A DNA stretch of 64,000 nucleotides, taken from JBFXAN01 sp050184225. GTDB taxonomy: Bacteria; Chloroflexota; Dehalococcoidia; CAUJGQ01. Below the pieces are notes generated by a model that saw only the letters and a list, made by a program, of their open reading frames with translations, made no database searches and was not told the origin of the DNA. The DNA lies in contig JBFXAN010000001.1 in NCBI GenBank assembly GCA_050184225.1, positions 1 to 64,000 of the forward strand, given 5' to 3'. How positions within the stretch are numbered: the first letter of the stretch is position 1; every line of letters starts with the position of its first letter. The position numbers and the translations under genes were made by a program. This document shows, in pieces, positions 51,256-58,638 of the stretch.

Positions 51256-51297
51256 GCGACAGGTATGTCGCGACTTTTTCCTGATGTGGTCGGTTCC
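51256..51297 (-). promoter_or_regulatory. ECF-type promoter candidate and adjacent palindrome upstream of the sigma operon
   Basis: On the minus strand GGAACC (51292-51297) and GTC (51272-51274) are 17 bases apart, similar to GGAAC...GTC promoters of many ECF factors. Just downstream lies the palindrome GCGACAGGTATGTCGC (51256-51271; arms GCGACA/TGTCGC). Together they suggest autoregulated transcription with an operator near the start site. Confidence 0.45.
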
Positions 51298-51384
51298 CGC
51301 CAGATGATCGGCGCGAACAAGGAAATGTTCCGATCCTGATACACTGCGCTCCACGCCCGCAGCACGATGGAGCAGGAGGTCATC

Positions 51385-52542
51385 ATGCCCGCACAACGCG
51401 TGCAGGGATTTGGCTCGTCGATCATCCGGGAGATGACCCGACTCTCGCTCACCTACGACGCCCTGAACCTCTCGCAAGGCTTCCCGGACTTTCCTGCGCC
51501 GGAGGCGGTGACGCGGGCGGCGGTCGAGGCGATCGAGACACACGTCAATCAGTACACCGTCACCTGGGGCATTCCTGCGCTGCGCGAGGCGATCGCGGAG
51601 AAGGCCCGCCGCTTCAACGGTCTCAACGCCGATCCGCTGACGGAGGTGACGGTCACCTGCGGTGCGGCGGAGGCGATGGCCTGCGCGCTGCTCAGCCTGG
51701 TCGACCCCGGCGACGAGGTGATCGTCTTCGAGCCGTTCTTCGAAACGTATGTGCCGGACCTGCTCCTCTGTCAGGGGGTGCCGGTGCATGTCCCGCTGCA
51801 CGAGCCGGACTTCCGCTTCGACCCGGAGGAACTGCGCCGCGCCTTCACGCCGCGGACGCGGGCGATCATCGTCAACACGCCACACAATCCTACCGGCCGC
51901 GTCTTCGATGATGAGGAGCTACGCCAGATCGCGGAGCTATGCCAGGAGCATGATGTCGTCGCGATCACGGACGAGATCTACGAGTTCATGACCTATGACG
52001 GCCACCGCCACATCACGCTCGCCTCGCTGCCGGGGATGTGGGAACGGACAGTAACCATCTCTGGCTTCTCAAAGACGTTCTCCGTCACCGGCTGGCGGCT
52101 GGGCTACGCGGTGGCGCCGGCGGCGCTGACTGAGCCGCTGCGCAACGTCCACGACTTCCTCACCGTCTGCGCGCCGGCGCCGTTGCAGATGGCGATGCTG
52201 GCCGCGCTCGCCCTGCCGCCGAGCTATGAAGCGGACCTGCTCGCCGCCTATACCGAGCGGCGGCGGATGTTCCTCGAGATCCTGGAGCGCAACGGCTTCG
52301 ACCCGGTGACACCGGAGGGCGCCTACTACACGATGGCCGGCTACAGCCGCCTGGGCAACGAGCCGCCGCGTCAGTTCGTCGAGCGGATGGCGCGCGAGGC
52401 ACGGGTGGTGGCCGTCCCGGCGAGCGCCTTCTACCGCCCCGGCCACGGCGGCAACTACGTCCGCTTCGCCTTCTGCAAATCACCGGAGACGATGGCCGAG
52501 GCCGACCGCCGATTGCAGGCGCTCCGCGCGGCGGTGAGGTAG
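51385..52542 (+). CDS. class I/II pyridoxal-phosphate aminotransferase
   Basis: A 385-residue fold-type I aminotransferase. LNLSQGFPDFPAPEAV is the usual N-terminal motif, TVTCGAAEAMACALLSLVDPGDEVIVFEP (in parts) the cofactor-binding region, NTPHNPTGRVF the conserved loop, and SGFSKTFSVTGWRLGY holds the PLP lysine. It resembles kynurenine/glutamine-type and aspartate-family aminotransferases. ATG 51385 is preferred, with AGGAGG five bases upstream. The amino donor is not evident. Confidence 0.93.
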   Translation: MPAQRVQGFGSSIIREMTRLSLTYDALNLSQGFPDFPAPEAVTRAAVEAIETHVNQYTVTWGIPALREAIAEKARRFNGLNADPLTEVTVTCGAAEAMACALLSLVDPGDEVIVFEPFFETYVPDLLLCQGVPVHVPLHEPDFRFDPEELRRAFTPRTRAIIVNTPHNPTGRVFDDEELRQIAELCQEHDVVAITDEIYEFMTYDGHRHITLASLPGMWERTVTISGFSKTFSVTGWRLGYAVAPAALTEPLRNVHDFLTVCAPAPLQMAMLAALALPPSYEADLLAAYTERRRMFLEILERNGFDPVTPEGAYYTMAGYSRLGNEPPRQFVERMAREARVVAVPASAFYRPGHGGNYVRFAFCKSPETMAEADRRLQALRAAVR

Positions 52543-52605
52543 CAACAGGACGATGTTTATACTGCGGTGAGAGTCGGTACTTCGTCAGCAGAGGAAGGGC
52601 AAGCA

Positions 52606-52791
52606 ATGGCAGGTCGAGGTCGGAAGGACATGCGCCCAACGCAGGCTGATATCGATGCGATGCTCGCGACGTTCGGCGCCTGGAAGGGTCACATCGACGC
52701 CGAGAAGTTCAAACGCGAGATCAAGGAAGCGCGGAGCGACCATAGACCACCTGTCGTTCTGCGTCCGTTCGACGAATCGCAGAACGACTAA
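52606..52791 (+). CDS. small antitoxin-like protein
   Basis: A 61-residue protein. The core TFGAWKGHIDAEKFKREIKEAR ends in DHRPPVVLRP, a layout like VapB-type antitoxins, whose C-terminal helix folds on a PIN toxin. GGAAGGG lies seven bases before the ATG at 52606. No toxin gene is adjacent; the next gene is unrelated and on the other strand. A hairpin overlaps the 3' end. The antitoxin idea is weak; it may be an orphan remnant. Confidence 0.5.
   Translation: MAGRGRKDMRPTQADIDAMLATFGAWKGHIDAEKFKREIKEARSDHRPPVVLRPFDESQND
52753..52788 (+). terminator. hairpin at the end of the small antitoxin-like gene
   Basis: Arms GTCGTTCTGCG (52753-52763) and 52778-52788 pair perfectly over 11 bases with a 14-base loop. 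The hairpin lies inside the last codons and is followed by the stop TAA (52789-52791). No T-run follows. It may be a terminator built into the coding end. Confidence 0.55.
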
Positions 52792-52806
52792 AGGTGTTCC
52801 CCACAC

Positions 52807-53133
52807 TCATGCCTCTGTTCGGCCCTCGTGGTGGCGGTAGGCGGCAGGGCCGAGGCTTTCGGAGACGGGGCCGATACCTTTGGCAGCGGCGTCTTCCATG
52901 CTGGTGATTTCGCCGCGTTCGAGCGCGTCGGCGCGATGGCGCAGGATGCGGGCTACCTCGGCCAGCGAGTCGATCGAGACGTTCTCGCGCGAGCCGGGGG
53001 CAGGGATCGTTTTGCCGCGGGAGACGTAGTCTTCGTACATCGCCGCACGCTCGCGCAGGTCGGTGGGGGTGATCGGGTCATCGACTTCGATCTCTCCGAG
53101 GAGGGCCTGGACATGGTTGAGGTTGACGACCAT
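52807..53133 (-). CDS. conserved-looking protein of unknown function
   Basis: A 108-residue soluble protein: MVVNLNHVQALLGEIEVDDP, then TPTDLRERAAMYEDYVSRGK and SIDSLAEVARILRHRADALERGEITSMEDAA (in parts). It looks all-helical, acidic, with no motif I can name. ATG 53133 is chosen because GGGGAG lies nine bases upstream. It diverges from the thioredoxin-like gene at 53330. The short repeated pattern of charged helices may indicate an oligomeric or binding role. Confidence 0.6.
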   Translation of the reverse strand: MVVNLNHVQALLGEIEVDDPITPTDLRERAAMYEDYVSRGKTIPAPGSRENVSIDSLAEVARILRHRADALERGEITSMEDAAAKGIGPVSESLGPAAYRHHEGRTEA

Positions 53134-53329
53134 CGTGCTGCTCCCCTGGTTCATTTGGTTCGGCCTCTAGCATGGCATATCGGTGGCCTTTCGCGTCCTG
53201 CCCGATTGAGTGGTACCGATCACACCCGGGTGTGGGCAACGTTGTTGGTCGGCTTGGTCAGGAATACACTGGCTACTGAGCGTGATATGCTCACGGTTCG
53301 TAAGTTGACTGAGGAAAGGAGCCCTCCCA

Positions 53330-53911
53330 ATGACCCAGTCTGTGCAGAGCGTCGTCACCCCGGAACGGTTCAGCAGCGGTCTCACCTATCAGCAGTTCTT
53401 GGAGCAGGCCAAGAGCAACGTGGACCGCTTCCAGATGAACTACGAGGGGACGACGATCGCCGAGGAGGATGCGGCGGCGTTGAAGGCGCTGGCGGCCAAG
53501 CCGAACGGTCCGGCGAAGATGCTGGTGCTGGGCGAAGACTGGTGCCCCGATGTCTATCGGGGCATGCCGGTGCTCGCCAGATTCGCCGAGGCGGCCGGGA
53601 TCGAGTTCCGCGCCTTCCCCCGCGACGAGAACCTCGACATCATGAACGAGTTCCTCAAGGACGGCGAATACCAGTCGATCCCGACCGCCGTCTTCTATAC
53701 CAAAGACCATCAGTACATCCTGCACTGGATCGAGCGGCCGGTGAAGGCAAACGACGAGATGCCGGAGATGCGGAAGCTCTACGAGGGCCGCACGCGCGAG
53801 GAGGCGGCGCCGGATGTGCTCAAGTTCCAGCAGGAAAGCCCGATCTGGGCCGGCTGGCGCGACGCCACGGTGAAAGAACTCCGCAAGCAGCTTGAGGCGA
53901 AGGTCGGTTAG
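53330..53911 (+). CDS. thioredoxin-fold protein lacking the second active-site cysteine
   Basis: A 193-residue thioredoxin-like protein. MLVLGEDWCPDVYRGMPVL is the active-site strand and turn; the usual C-x-x-C is C-P-D-V, so only one cysteine is present. SIPTAVFYTKDHQYI supplies the cis-proline strand. An N-terminal helix region of about 60 residues and a C-terminal extension (EEAAPDVLKFQQESPIWAGW) mark it as a thioredoxin-9-like family member. It may act as a monothiol reductase or bind rather than reduce. A GAAAGGAG-type element precedes the ATG, and a long hairpin follows. Confidence 0.85.
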   Translation: MTQSVQSVVTPERFSSGLTYQQFLEQAKSNVDRFQMNYEGTTIAEEDAAALKALAAKPNGPAKMLVLGEDWCPDVYRGMPVLARFAEAAGIEFRAFPRDENLDIMNEFLKDGEYQSIPTAVFYTKDHQYILHWIERPVKANDEMPEMRKLYEGRTREEAAPDVLKFQQESPIWAGWRDATVKELRKQLEAKVG

Positions 53912-53917
53912 TCGATG

Positions 53918-53966
53918 ACATCGCGCGCCCGATGTCGGTCCATCACCTTCATCGGGCGCGCGATGT
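53918..53966 (+). terminator. 17-bp hairpin terminator of the thioredoxin-like gene
   Basis: Arms ACATCGCGCGCCCGATG (53918-53934) and 53950-53966 are perfect reverse complements around a 15-base loop. The following TCCGTTTCATCTTCTTGAC is partly T-rich. It begins seven bases after the stop codon, the right place for an intrinsic terminator. Confidence 0.8.
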
Positions 53967-54387
53967 TCCGTTTCATCTTCTTGACTTCATATACGGTGTA
54001 CGAGCTTCCAGGCCGCTGCGGTATCATGCTCCGCGGATAGTCCCCAGATCGGCGCCGAACAGTCGTCATATGGTCGCTTGCTGATGCGAGCGAGAGGACA
54101 TCAAGTGGTCGACGTCAGTCGCACGGCGCCGACAGCTGCCTCGATCCGGTTCTGATATTTGGATCGGAGCAGTTGTCATTCCCACTTGAGCACTTCGACT
54201 GCGATATCTTCACGAAGGCGGCGTTCCCTGGGCCGCCCGCCCTACGGACCGATGTGCAGGCCTCGATTGGCCCCGACCAGACGCACAGGAAGTCGTGCTG
54301 GAGTATGACAACGACGACGGCCAGGGGATATTCACAAGGCATTCGCTATCTCGATGGCGGCCGGGTTCTGTTGAGGAAGTTTTGCCG
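53967..54387. other. 421-base stretch without a recognised gene
   Basis: Between the terminator of the thioredoxin gene and the chosen start of the hydrolase. It holds a -35-like TTGACT (53981-53986) but no matching -10, and lower GC than its surroundings. Frames through it have no coding character that I can recognise. Confidence 0.45.
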
Positions 54388-55371
54388 ATGTCATCATGGC
54401 TCTTCGCAACGTTGTTCATTGTCCTCTGTGCCCAGGCGATGGCGTGGATCGGGAGTTCGGGTCCACCGGCGGTCGAGGCGGGTGTTAGCGGCGGCCTCGT
54501 CGAGATCGGCGGCGGGCGGCGGCTGTACCTAGAATGCCGCGGACAGGGCGGTCCCACCGTCATCTTGGAAGCGGGCTATCGCTCGCCCGCCACGGTGTGG
54601 ACCGACGACCTCGTCCAGCCGGAGATGCCGCGCACGATGGTCTTTGAAGGCGTTGCCCGCTTCAGCCGCGTGTGCCTGTACGAGCGTCCGGGGGTACTGG
54701 CCCTGATCGAGGATGGTCTCCACACCAGTCGCAGCGACCCCGTGCCCCAGCCTCGCACCGCCGAGAGCGTGGTCGCCGACCTGCACACGCTGTTACGGGC
54801 GGCAGCAGTGCCCGGCCCATACATGCTCGTGGGACACTCGTTGGGCGGCATGTTCGTCCGCCTCTACGCCGCCACCTACCCGGACGAGGTGGTGGGGTTG
54901 GTGGAGGTAGACGCCTGGTACGAAGGACTCAAAGACCTGCTCTCGCCGGCGGACTGGGAGGCGTACGTGCGCCTCAACTTCACCGTGCCGCTGGAACTGG
55001 CCGGGAACCCTGAATTCGCAGCGCTCGGATTCGCGTACGAGACACTCGACTTCGCCGCCGCTTCTGAGGTGATGCGTCGAACTGCCGCCGCGCGACCGTT
55101 GCCGCCGATGCCACTGGCGGTCCTCTCCCATGGTCAGCCGTTTGGCCTGTCGGAAGAGGCACTCGGGTTTTCGCCGGATGCGCTGGAGGAAGCGTGGAGC
55201 GCGGCCCAGCATGAACTGGCCGCGCTCGTGCCGGACACCGATCATGTCATCGCGACGGATGGTTCTCACTACATCCAGCTGGAGGAGCCGGAGCTTGTGA
55301 TCGACGCGATTCGGGCAGTGGTGGATGCAGTGCGCGATCCCGCCTCGTGGACCGTGGCAACCAAGAAGTAG
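54388..55371 (+). CDS. alpha/beta hydrolase with N-terminal membrane anchor or signal
   Basis: A 327-residue alpha/beta-hydrolase fold protein. The N-terminus SSWLFATLFIVLCAQAMAW is a hydrophobic segment, so the protein is exported or anchored. VILEAGYRSPATVWTDDL, FSRVCLYERPGV, GHSLGG with the nucleophile serine, and DGSHYIQLEEPELVIDAI with the catalytic His are visible. ATG 54388 follows GAGGAAG by about 10 bases. Such proteins are often lipases or esterases; this one lies upstream of the Vps62-like gene. Confidence 0.87.
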   Translation: MSSWLFATLFIVLCAQAMAWIGSSGPPAVEAGVSGGLVEIGGGRRLYLECRGQGGPTVILEAGYRSPATVWTDDLVQPEMPRTMVFEGVARFSRVCLYERPGVLALIEDGLHTSRSDPVPQPRTAESVVADLHTLLRAAAVPGPYMLVGHSLGGMFVRLYAATYPDEVVGLVEVDAWYEGLKDLLSPADWEAYVRLNFTVPLELAGNPEFAALGFAYETLDFAAASEVMRRTAAARPLPPMPLAVLSHGQPFGLSEEALGFSPDALEEAWSAAQHELAALVPDTDHVIATDGSHYIQLEEPELVIDAIRAVVDAVRDPASWTVATKK

Positions 55372-55513
55372 TCCACGGCGCTGACGCCAGGTGGCCAAGA
55401 CGGATGAATACCGTTCAGGGACCGCATGATGCAGTCGTGAGCGGGCCGGTGATGCGCACTCCGAGCGACTCCTCAATCGGCGCCGATGGTGTACCGTCGA
55501 TCACAATCGACGG

Positions 55514-57487
55514 GTGCCCGATGGTGACCTGGTTGACCGGTGGCTGATGCGCGGTAGTGTGGCCCTTGCTGTCCTGGCGGTCGCGATCGCATCTGCGGCG
55601 GGCAGCCGGGTGTGGCCGCCTGCCCTGGCGGCCGCGTCACCGGCATCCGAATGCGTGGTACCCGGATCGAACGGCTGCGAATCGCCACGGCTATCGCTAC
55701 AGGAGGGCACGGCGGAGGAACAACTCGCGGCCAAGTATGCGCCGATTGTCTATCTGCGAGTGCAGCCCGACCCATGCGAGCCGGAGGGATTCCAGCCGAT
55801 GCCGGTCGAGGTGGTCCTCGGCAACCCGCGGGTGACACTGGTTCGGCCAGGCCCGGATGGCAGAAGCGTGCAACCGGGACCGACAGCGGCAGACCTCTAT
55901 CGGGCGCGGGACGATATCGCCGCGTACCTCGACCTTCCGGGCCGGCCGGGCAATCCAGGGTGTATCTACATCAGGGATTTCAAGACGTTCGGCGCGGGTA
56001 CGCCCGCCGTCACCTACGCGCATATCGAGCGGGAGAAGGGCTATCTCGCGCTGCAATATTGGTTCTACTACTACTTCAACGATTGGAATAACCAGCACGA
56101 GAGCGATTGGGAGATGATTCAGCTGCTCTTCCGGGCGGACTCGGCCGCGGAGGCGCTCGAGCAAGATCCGGCTCGCGTTTCCTTCGCCCAGCACAGCGGC
56201 GGCGAGACCGCGGAGTGGAACGACAAAAAGCTGCGCCGGGAGGGAGATCACCCGATCGTCTACGTCAGCGGCGGCTCGCACGCCAGCTACTTCGAGCCAA
56301 AGGTCTATCTCGGCCTGGGCGAGGCAGGCTCGGGCCTTGGCTGCGATGATGCCTCGCGCCCCGCGCGGCGGGTGCCGTTGGAGGTGCGGCTGGTGCCCGC
56401 CGAGGTGAACGGCGAGGATGATCCGTTCGCCTGGAGCGTGTTTCAAGGACGCTGGGGAGAGCATCATCCCGGCCAGAACAACGGCCCCACGGGACCGAAT
56501 ACCAAACCGCGCTGGACGCAGCCGGTCACGCACTTCGACGAAAACATCCTCGACTACAACCTGACCGTGCCGCGAGGCACGACGCTCGGGCCGAACGCGG
56601 TCGATGTCTTCTGCGGCGTTGTCGGCTTCAGCGGGCGCGTGCTCGGTCTGTACTACGAGTCCCCGGTGCCGGTGGCGCTGACCGGCGCCGCGCTGGCCTT
56701 GATCGCCGGGACATTTCTCACGATCGTCACGCGCGCGACCTTCTTCGCGACGCTGACCGGCGCCACAGCGGAGACGCCGGCGGCCGGGACACGACGGCGG
56801 GAGCCGGTCGCGCAGCGGTCAGCGGTGTCGCTCTATGCCCGCCATCTCGTCGTCTTCCTCAGCATCGGCGCCGTCTTCATTCCGATCGGCGTGGTGGCCG
56901 CGCTGGTCAATGGCATTCATCTCGAGGTCGGTGATGTGGAGGTCAATCTCTCACTCTTGCTCGGCGGCCTGCCGCTGCTCCTGGCCTTCGTCGTTGTCAA
57001 CGCGGCGGTCGCCGCGGTGCTGCGGGAACTCGATGCCGGCCACCGCCCCGCCGCCCTGGACGGCTACCGCGCGGTCTGGACACATCTGCGGGCGCTCCTC
57101 TGGTCACGCTTGAAGGCGCTCGGCATCGTGTCGCTGCTCCTGATCAGCGTGGTTGGCATCCCGTTCGCGGTGATCCGCATGATCCGCTGGCTGTTTGTCG
57201 AGCAGGCGATCATGATCGACGACGCCGGCTCGCAAACGGCGCTGGCGGCGAGCGCCCGCGTGGTCAAGGGACGCTGGTGGCGGACCCTTGCCTCCGCCGT
57301 CGTTCTGGGGTTTATCGGCCTCATGACCGGTCCCGTCGTCGCGATCACCATGCTGATTCTGTTCGAGCCGCCGGCGGAACTGGTGAACGTGGTCAGTTCG
57401 GCCATCTACGCGCTGATGCTGCCGCTGGTATTCATTGCCCTGACGCAGCTCTACACCAACCTCAAGGCCCGCACATCGGCCGAGTGA
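55514..57487 (+). CDS. Vps62-like extracellular domain fused to a multi-spanning membrane domain
   Basis: A 657-residue membrane protein. A signal-like start (MRGSVALAVLAVAIASAAG from ATG 55547, an alternative start) precedes a Vps62/MABP-related domain, seen in YAPIVYLRVQPDPCEPEGFQ, LQYWFYYYFNDWNNQHESDW and VYVSGGSHASYFEPKVYLG. The domain ends near residue 365. A first helix (PVALTGAALALIAGTFLTI) then leads to a C-terminal region with several helices, including VFLSIGAVFIPIGVVAALV, ALGIVSLLLISVVGIPFAVI and SAVVLGFIGLMTGPVVAIT. Between them are SRLKALG and EQAIMIDDAGSQTALAAS, as in some DUF975/YciC-type membrane proteins. The combination is unusual; function unknown. Confidence 0.8.
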   Translation: MPDGDLVDRWLMRGSVALAVLAVAIASAAGSRVWPPALAAASPASECVVPGSNGCESPRLSLQEGTAEEQLAAKYAPIVYLRVQPDPCEPEGFQPMPVEVVLGNPRVTLVRPGPDGRSVQPGPTAADLYRARDDIAAYLDLPGRPGNPGCIYIRDFKTFGAGTPAVTYAHIEREKGYLALQYWFYYYFNDWNNQHESDWEMIQLLFRADSAAEALEQDPARVSFAQHSGGETAEWNDKKLRREGDHPIVYVSGGSHASYFEPKVYLGLGEAGSGLGCDDASRPARRVPLEVRLVPAEVNGEDDPFAWSVFQGRWGEHHPGQNNGPTGPNTKPRWTQPVTHFDENILDYNLTVPRGTTLGPNAVDVFCGVVGFSGRVLGLYYESPVPVALTGAALALIAGTFLTIVTRATFFATLTGATAETPAAGTRRREPVAQRSAVSLYARHLVVFLSIGAVFIPIGVVAALVNGIHLEVGDVEVNLSLLLGGLPLLLAFVVVNAAVAAVLRELDAGHRPAALDGYRAVWTHLRALLWSRLKALGIVSLLLISVVGIPFAVIRMIRWLFVEQAIMIDDAGSQTALAASARVVKGRWWRTLASAVVLGFIGLMTGPVVAITMLILFEPPAELVNVVSSAIYALMLPLVFIALTQLYTNLKARTSAE

Positions 57488-57502
57488 CGACCGCACGGGT
57501 TC

Positions 57503-57564
57503 ACCACCAAGGCTCCAAGACGCCAAGTTCTCAATAGTTCCTGGTGTCTTGGAGCCTTGGTGGT
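57503..57564. repeat. hairpin repeat family 3, copy B
   Basis: Arms 57503-57525 and 57542-57564 pair in 22 of 23 positions around a 16-base loop. The right arm reads TGGTGTCTTGGAGCCTTGG. It lies in the 95-base gap between the convergent Vps62-like and ECF41 genes. A related half-copy, CCACCAAGACACCAAGTTC, lies at 47578-47597 after an SDR. Confidence 0.85.
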
Positions 57565-57582
57565 TCGCAACTTCATCTACAT

Positions 57583-58500
57583 TTACATCCGCACGGCCGT
57601 TAGCTTGTCCGGATTCGCTACGAGGTAGATTGCCTGAACGCGGCCGTCTGCCACGTCAAACGTCATCGTCGCGACCGGGGCCGTGCCGGAGACGGCGACA
57701 AACCCCGGACCGCCGTTGACATCCATGCGAACGATGCGCAGCCCGGACGCGAGCTCCCGCTCGATCACCGCCGCCAGGAAACGGGCCACCTTGTCCGCAC
57801 CCTCGATCGGCCGGGACGGAGCCGGCGCGCGGCCGCCGCCATCGGCCACGAGGGTCACGCCGGGGGCGAGCACCGACATCAATCCCGGAATGTCTCCCGT
57901 GGTGCAGGCCGTGAGGAACCGCTCGGTCACCTGCTGGTGCATCTGCTGATCGGTCGTATAGCGCGCGTGGCGGGCGTGAACATGGTCCTGCGCTCGATGG
58001 CCAAGCTGCCGCACCGTTGCCTCACCGCGGCCGAGCGTCTCGCCGATCTCGGCGTAGGTCAGCGCGAAGACTTCATGCAGGACGAACACCGCCCGCTCCA
58101 ACGGCGACAGTGTTTCCAGCACGACCAGGAGCGCCATTGACACCGACTCCGCCAGTTCGACTTCTTCCGCAACATCGGGACCGGTCAGCACCGGCTCCGG
58201 TAGCCAGGAACCGACGTAGGTTTCACGGCGGGCCTTGAGGCGGCGCAGCCGGTCGATCGCCAGCCGCGTGGTCACGCGCACCAGGAACGCCCGCGGCGCC
58301 CGCACCGCCTCCCGCTCGGCGTTGGCCCAGCGCAACCAAGCATCCTGCACCACGTCCTCGGCATCGGCGGCGCGGCCGAGCATCCGATACGCGATCGCGA
58401 AGAGGAGCTCGCGATGTTCGGCGAAGGTTCGGACCGCCTCAGTCTCTTGCAAGTCAGCGCCGGCTGCAGCGCTTCCATCGATTCGTTCTTTCACCTTCAT
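57583..58500 (-). CDS. ECF41-family RNA polymerase sigma factor with SnoaL-like C-terminal domain
   Basis: A 305-residue ECF sigma factor of group 41. Region 2 (FAEHRELLFAIAYRMLGRAADAEDVVQDAWLRW, in parts), the linker motif WLPEP, region 4 with EIGETLGRGEATVRQLGHRAQ, and a SnoaL-like C-terminal domain with DGGGRAPAP and the end motif NPDKL are present. All three motifs (WLPEP, DGGG, NPDKL) are the ECF41 marks; the C-terminal domain replaces an anti-sigma factor. ATG 58500 is chosen because the ECF41-type promoter lies between it and the earlier ATG at 58566. Confidence 0.95.
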   Translation of the reverse strand: MKVKERIDGSAAAGADLQETEAVRTFAEHRELLFAIAYRMLGRAADAEDVVQDAWLRWANAEREAVRAPRAFLVRVTTRLAIDRLRRLKARRETYVGSWLPEPVLTGPDVAEEVELAESVSMALLVVLETLSPLERAVFVLHEVFALTYAEIGETLGRGEATVRQLGHRAQDHVHARHARYTTDQQMHQQVTERFLTACTTGDIPGLMSVLAPGVTLVADGGGRAPAPSRPIEGADKVARFLAAVIERELASGLRIVRMDVNGGPGFVAVSGTAPVATMTFDVADGRVQAIYLVANPDKLTAVRM

Positions 58501-58538
58501 ATTCTCCACCCCGCATGCATTCTTTCCTTCACCCGATC

Positions 58539-58565
58539 GACGCAGCGACTGCCATCCGTGTGACA
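58539..58565 (-). promoter_or_regulatory. ECF41-type promoter driving the sigma gene itself
   Basis: On the minus strand TGTCACA (58559-58565) and CGTC (58539-58542) are separated by 16 bases (58543-58558), an exact match to the ECF41 promoter pattern TGTCACA-n16-CGTC. The sigma gene starts at 58500. This implies positive autoregulation. Confidence 0.8.
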
Positions 58566-58585
58566 TGCAGATGGGTGATAGACGA

Positions 58586-58613
58586 TGTCACGTGATCGCG
58601 GGGATGGTGCGTC
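58586..58613 (+). promoter_or_regulatory. ECF41-type promoter driving the FAD oxidoreductase
   Basis: TGTCACG (58586-58592) and CGTC (58610-58613) are separated by 17 bases on the plus strand. The gene starts at 58639 with its own AAGGAG. The -35 differs from the consensus in the last base only. It faces the promoter at 58539 in the same gap. Confidence 0.75.
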
Positions 58614-58638
58614 TATGGAGGTGAAAGGAGACTGCACC

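Noticed and set aside
58501..58566. Earlier ATG start of the ECF41 gene
   Set aside because: It lies at or upstream of the ECF41 promoter, so it would not be transcribed from that site.
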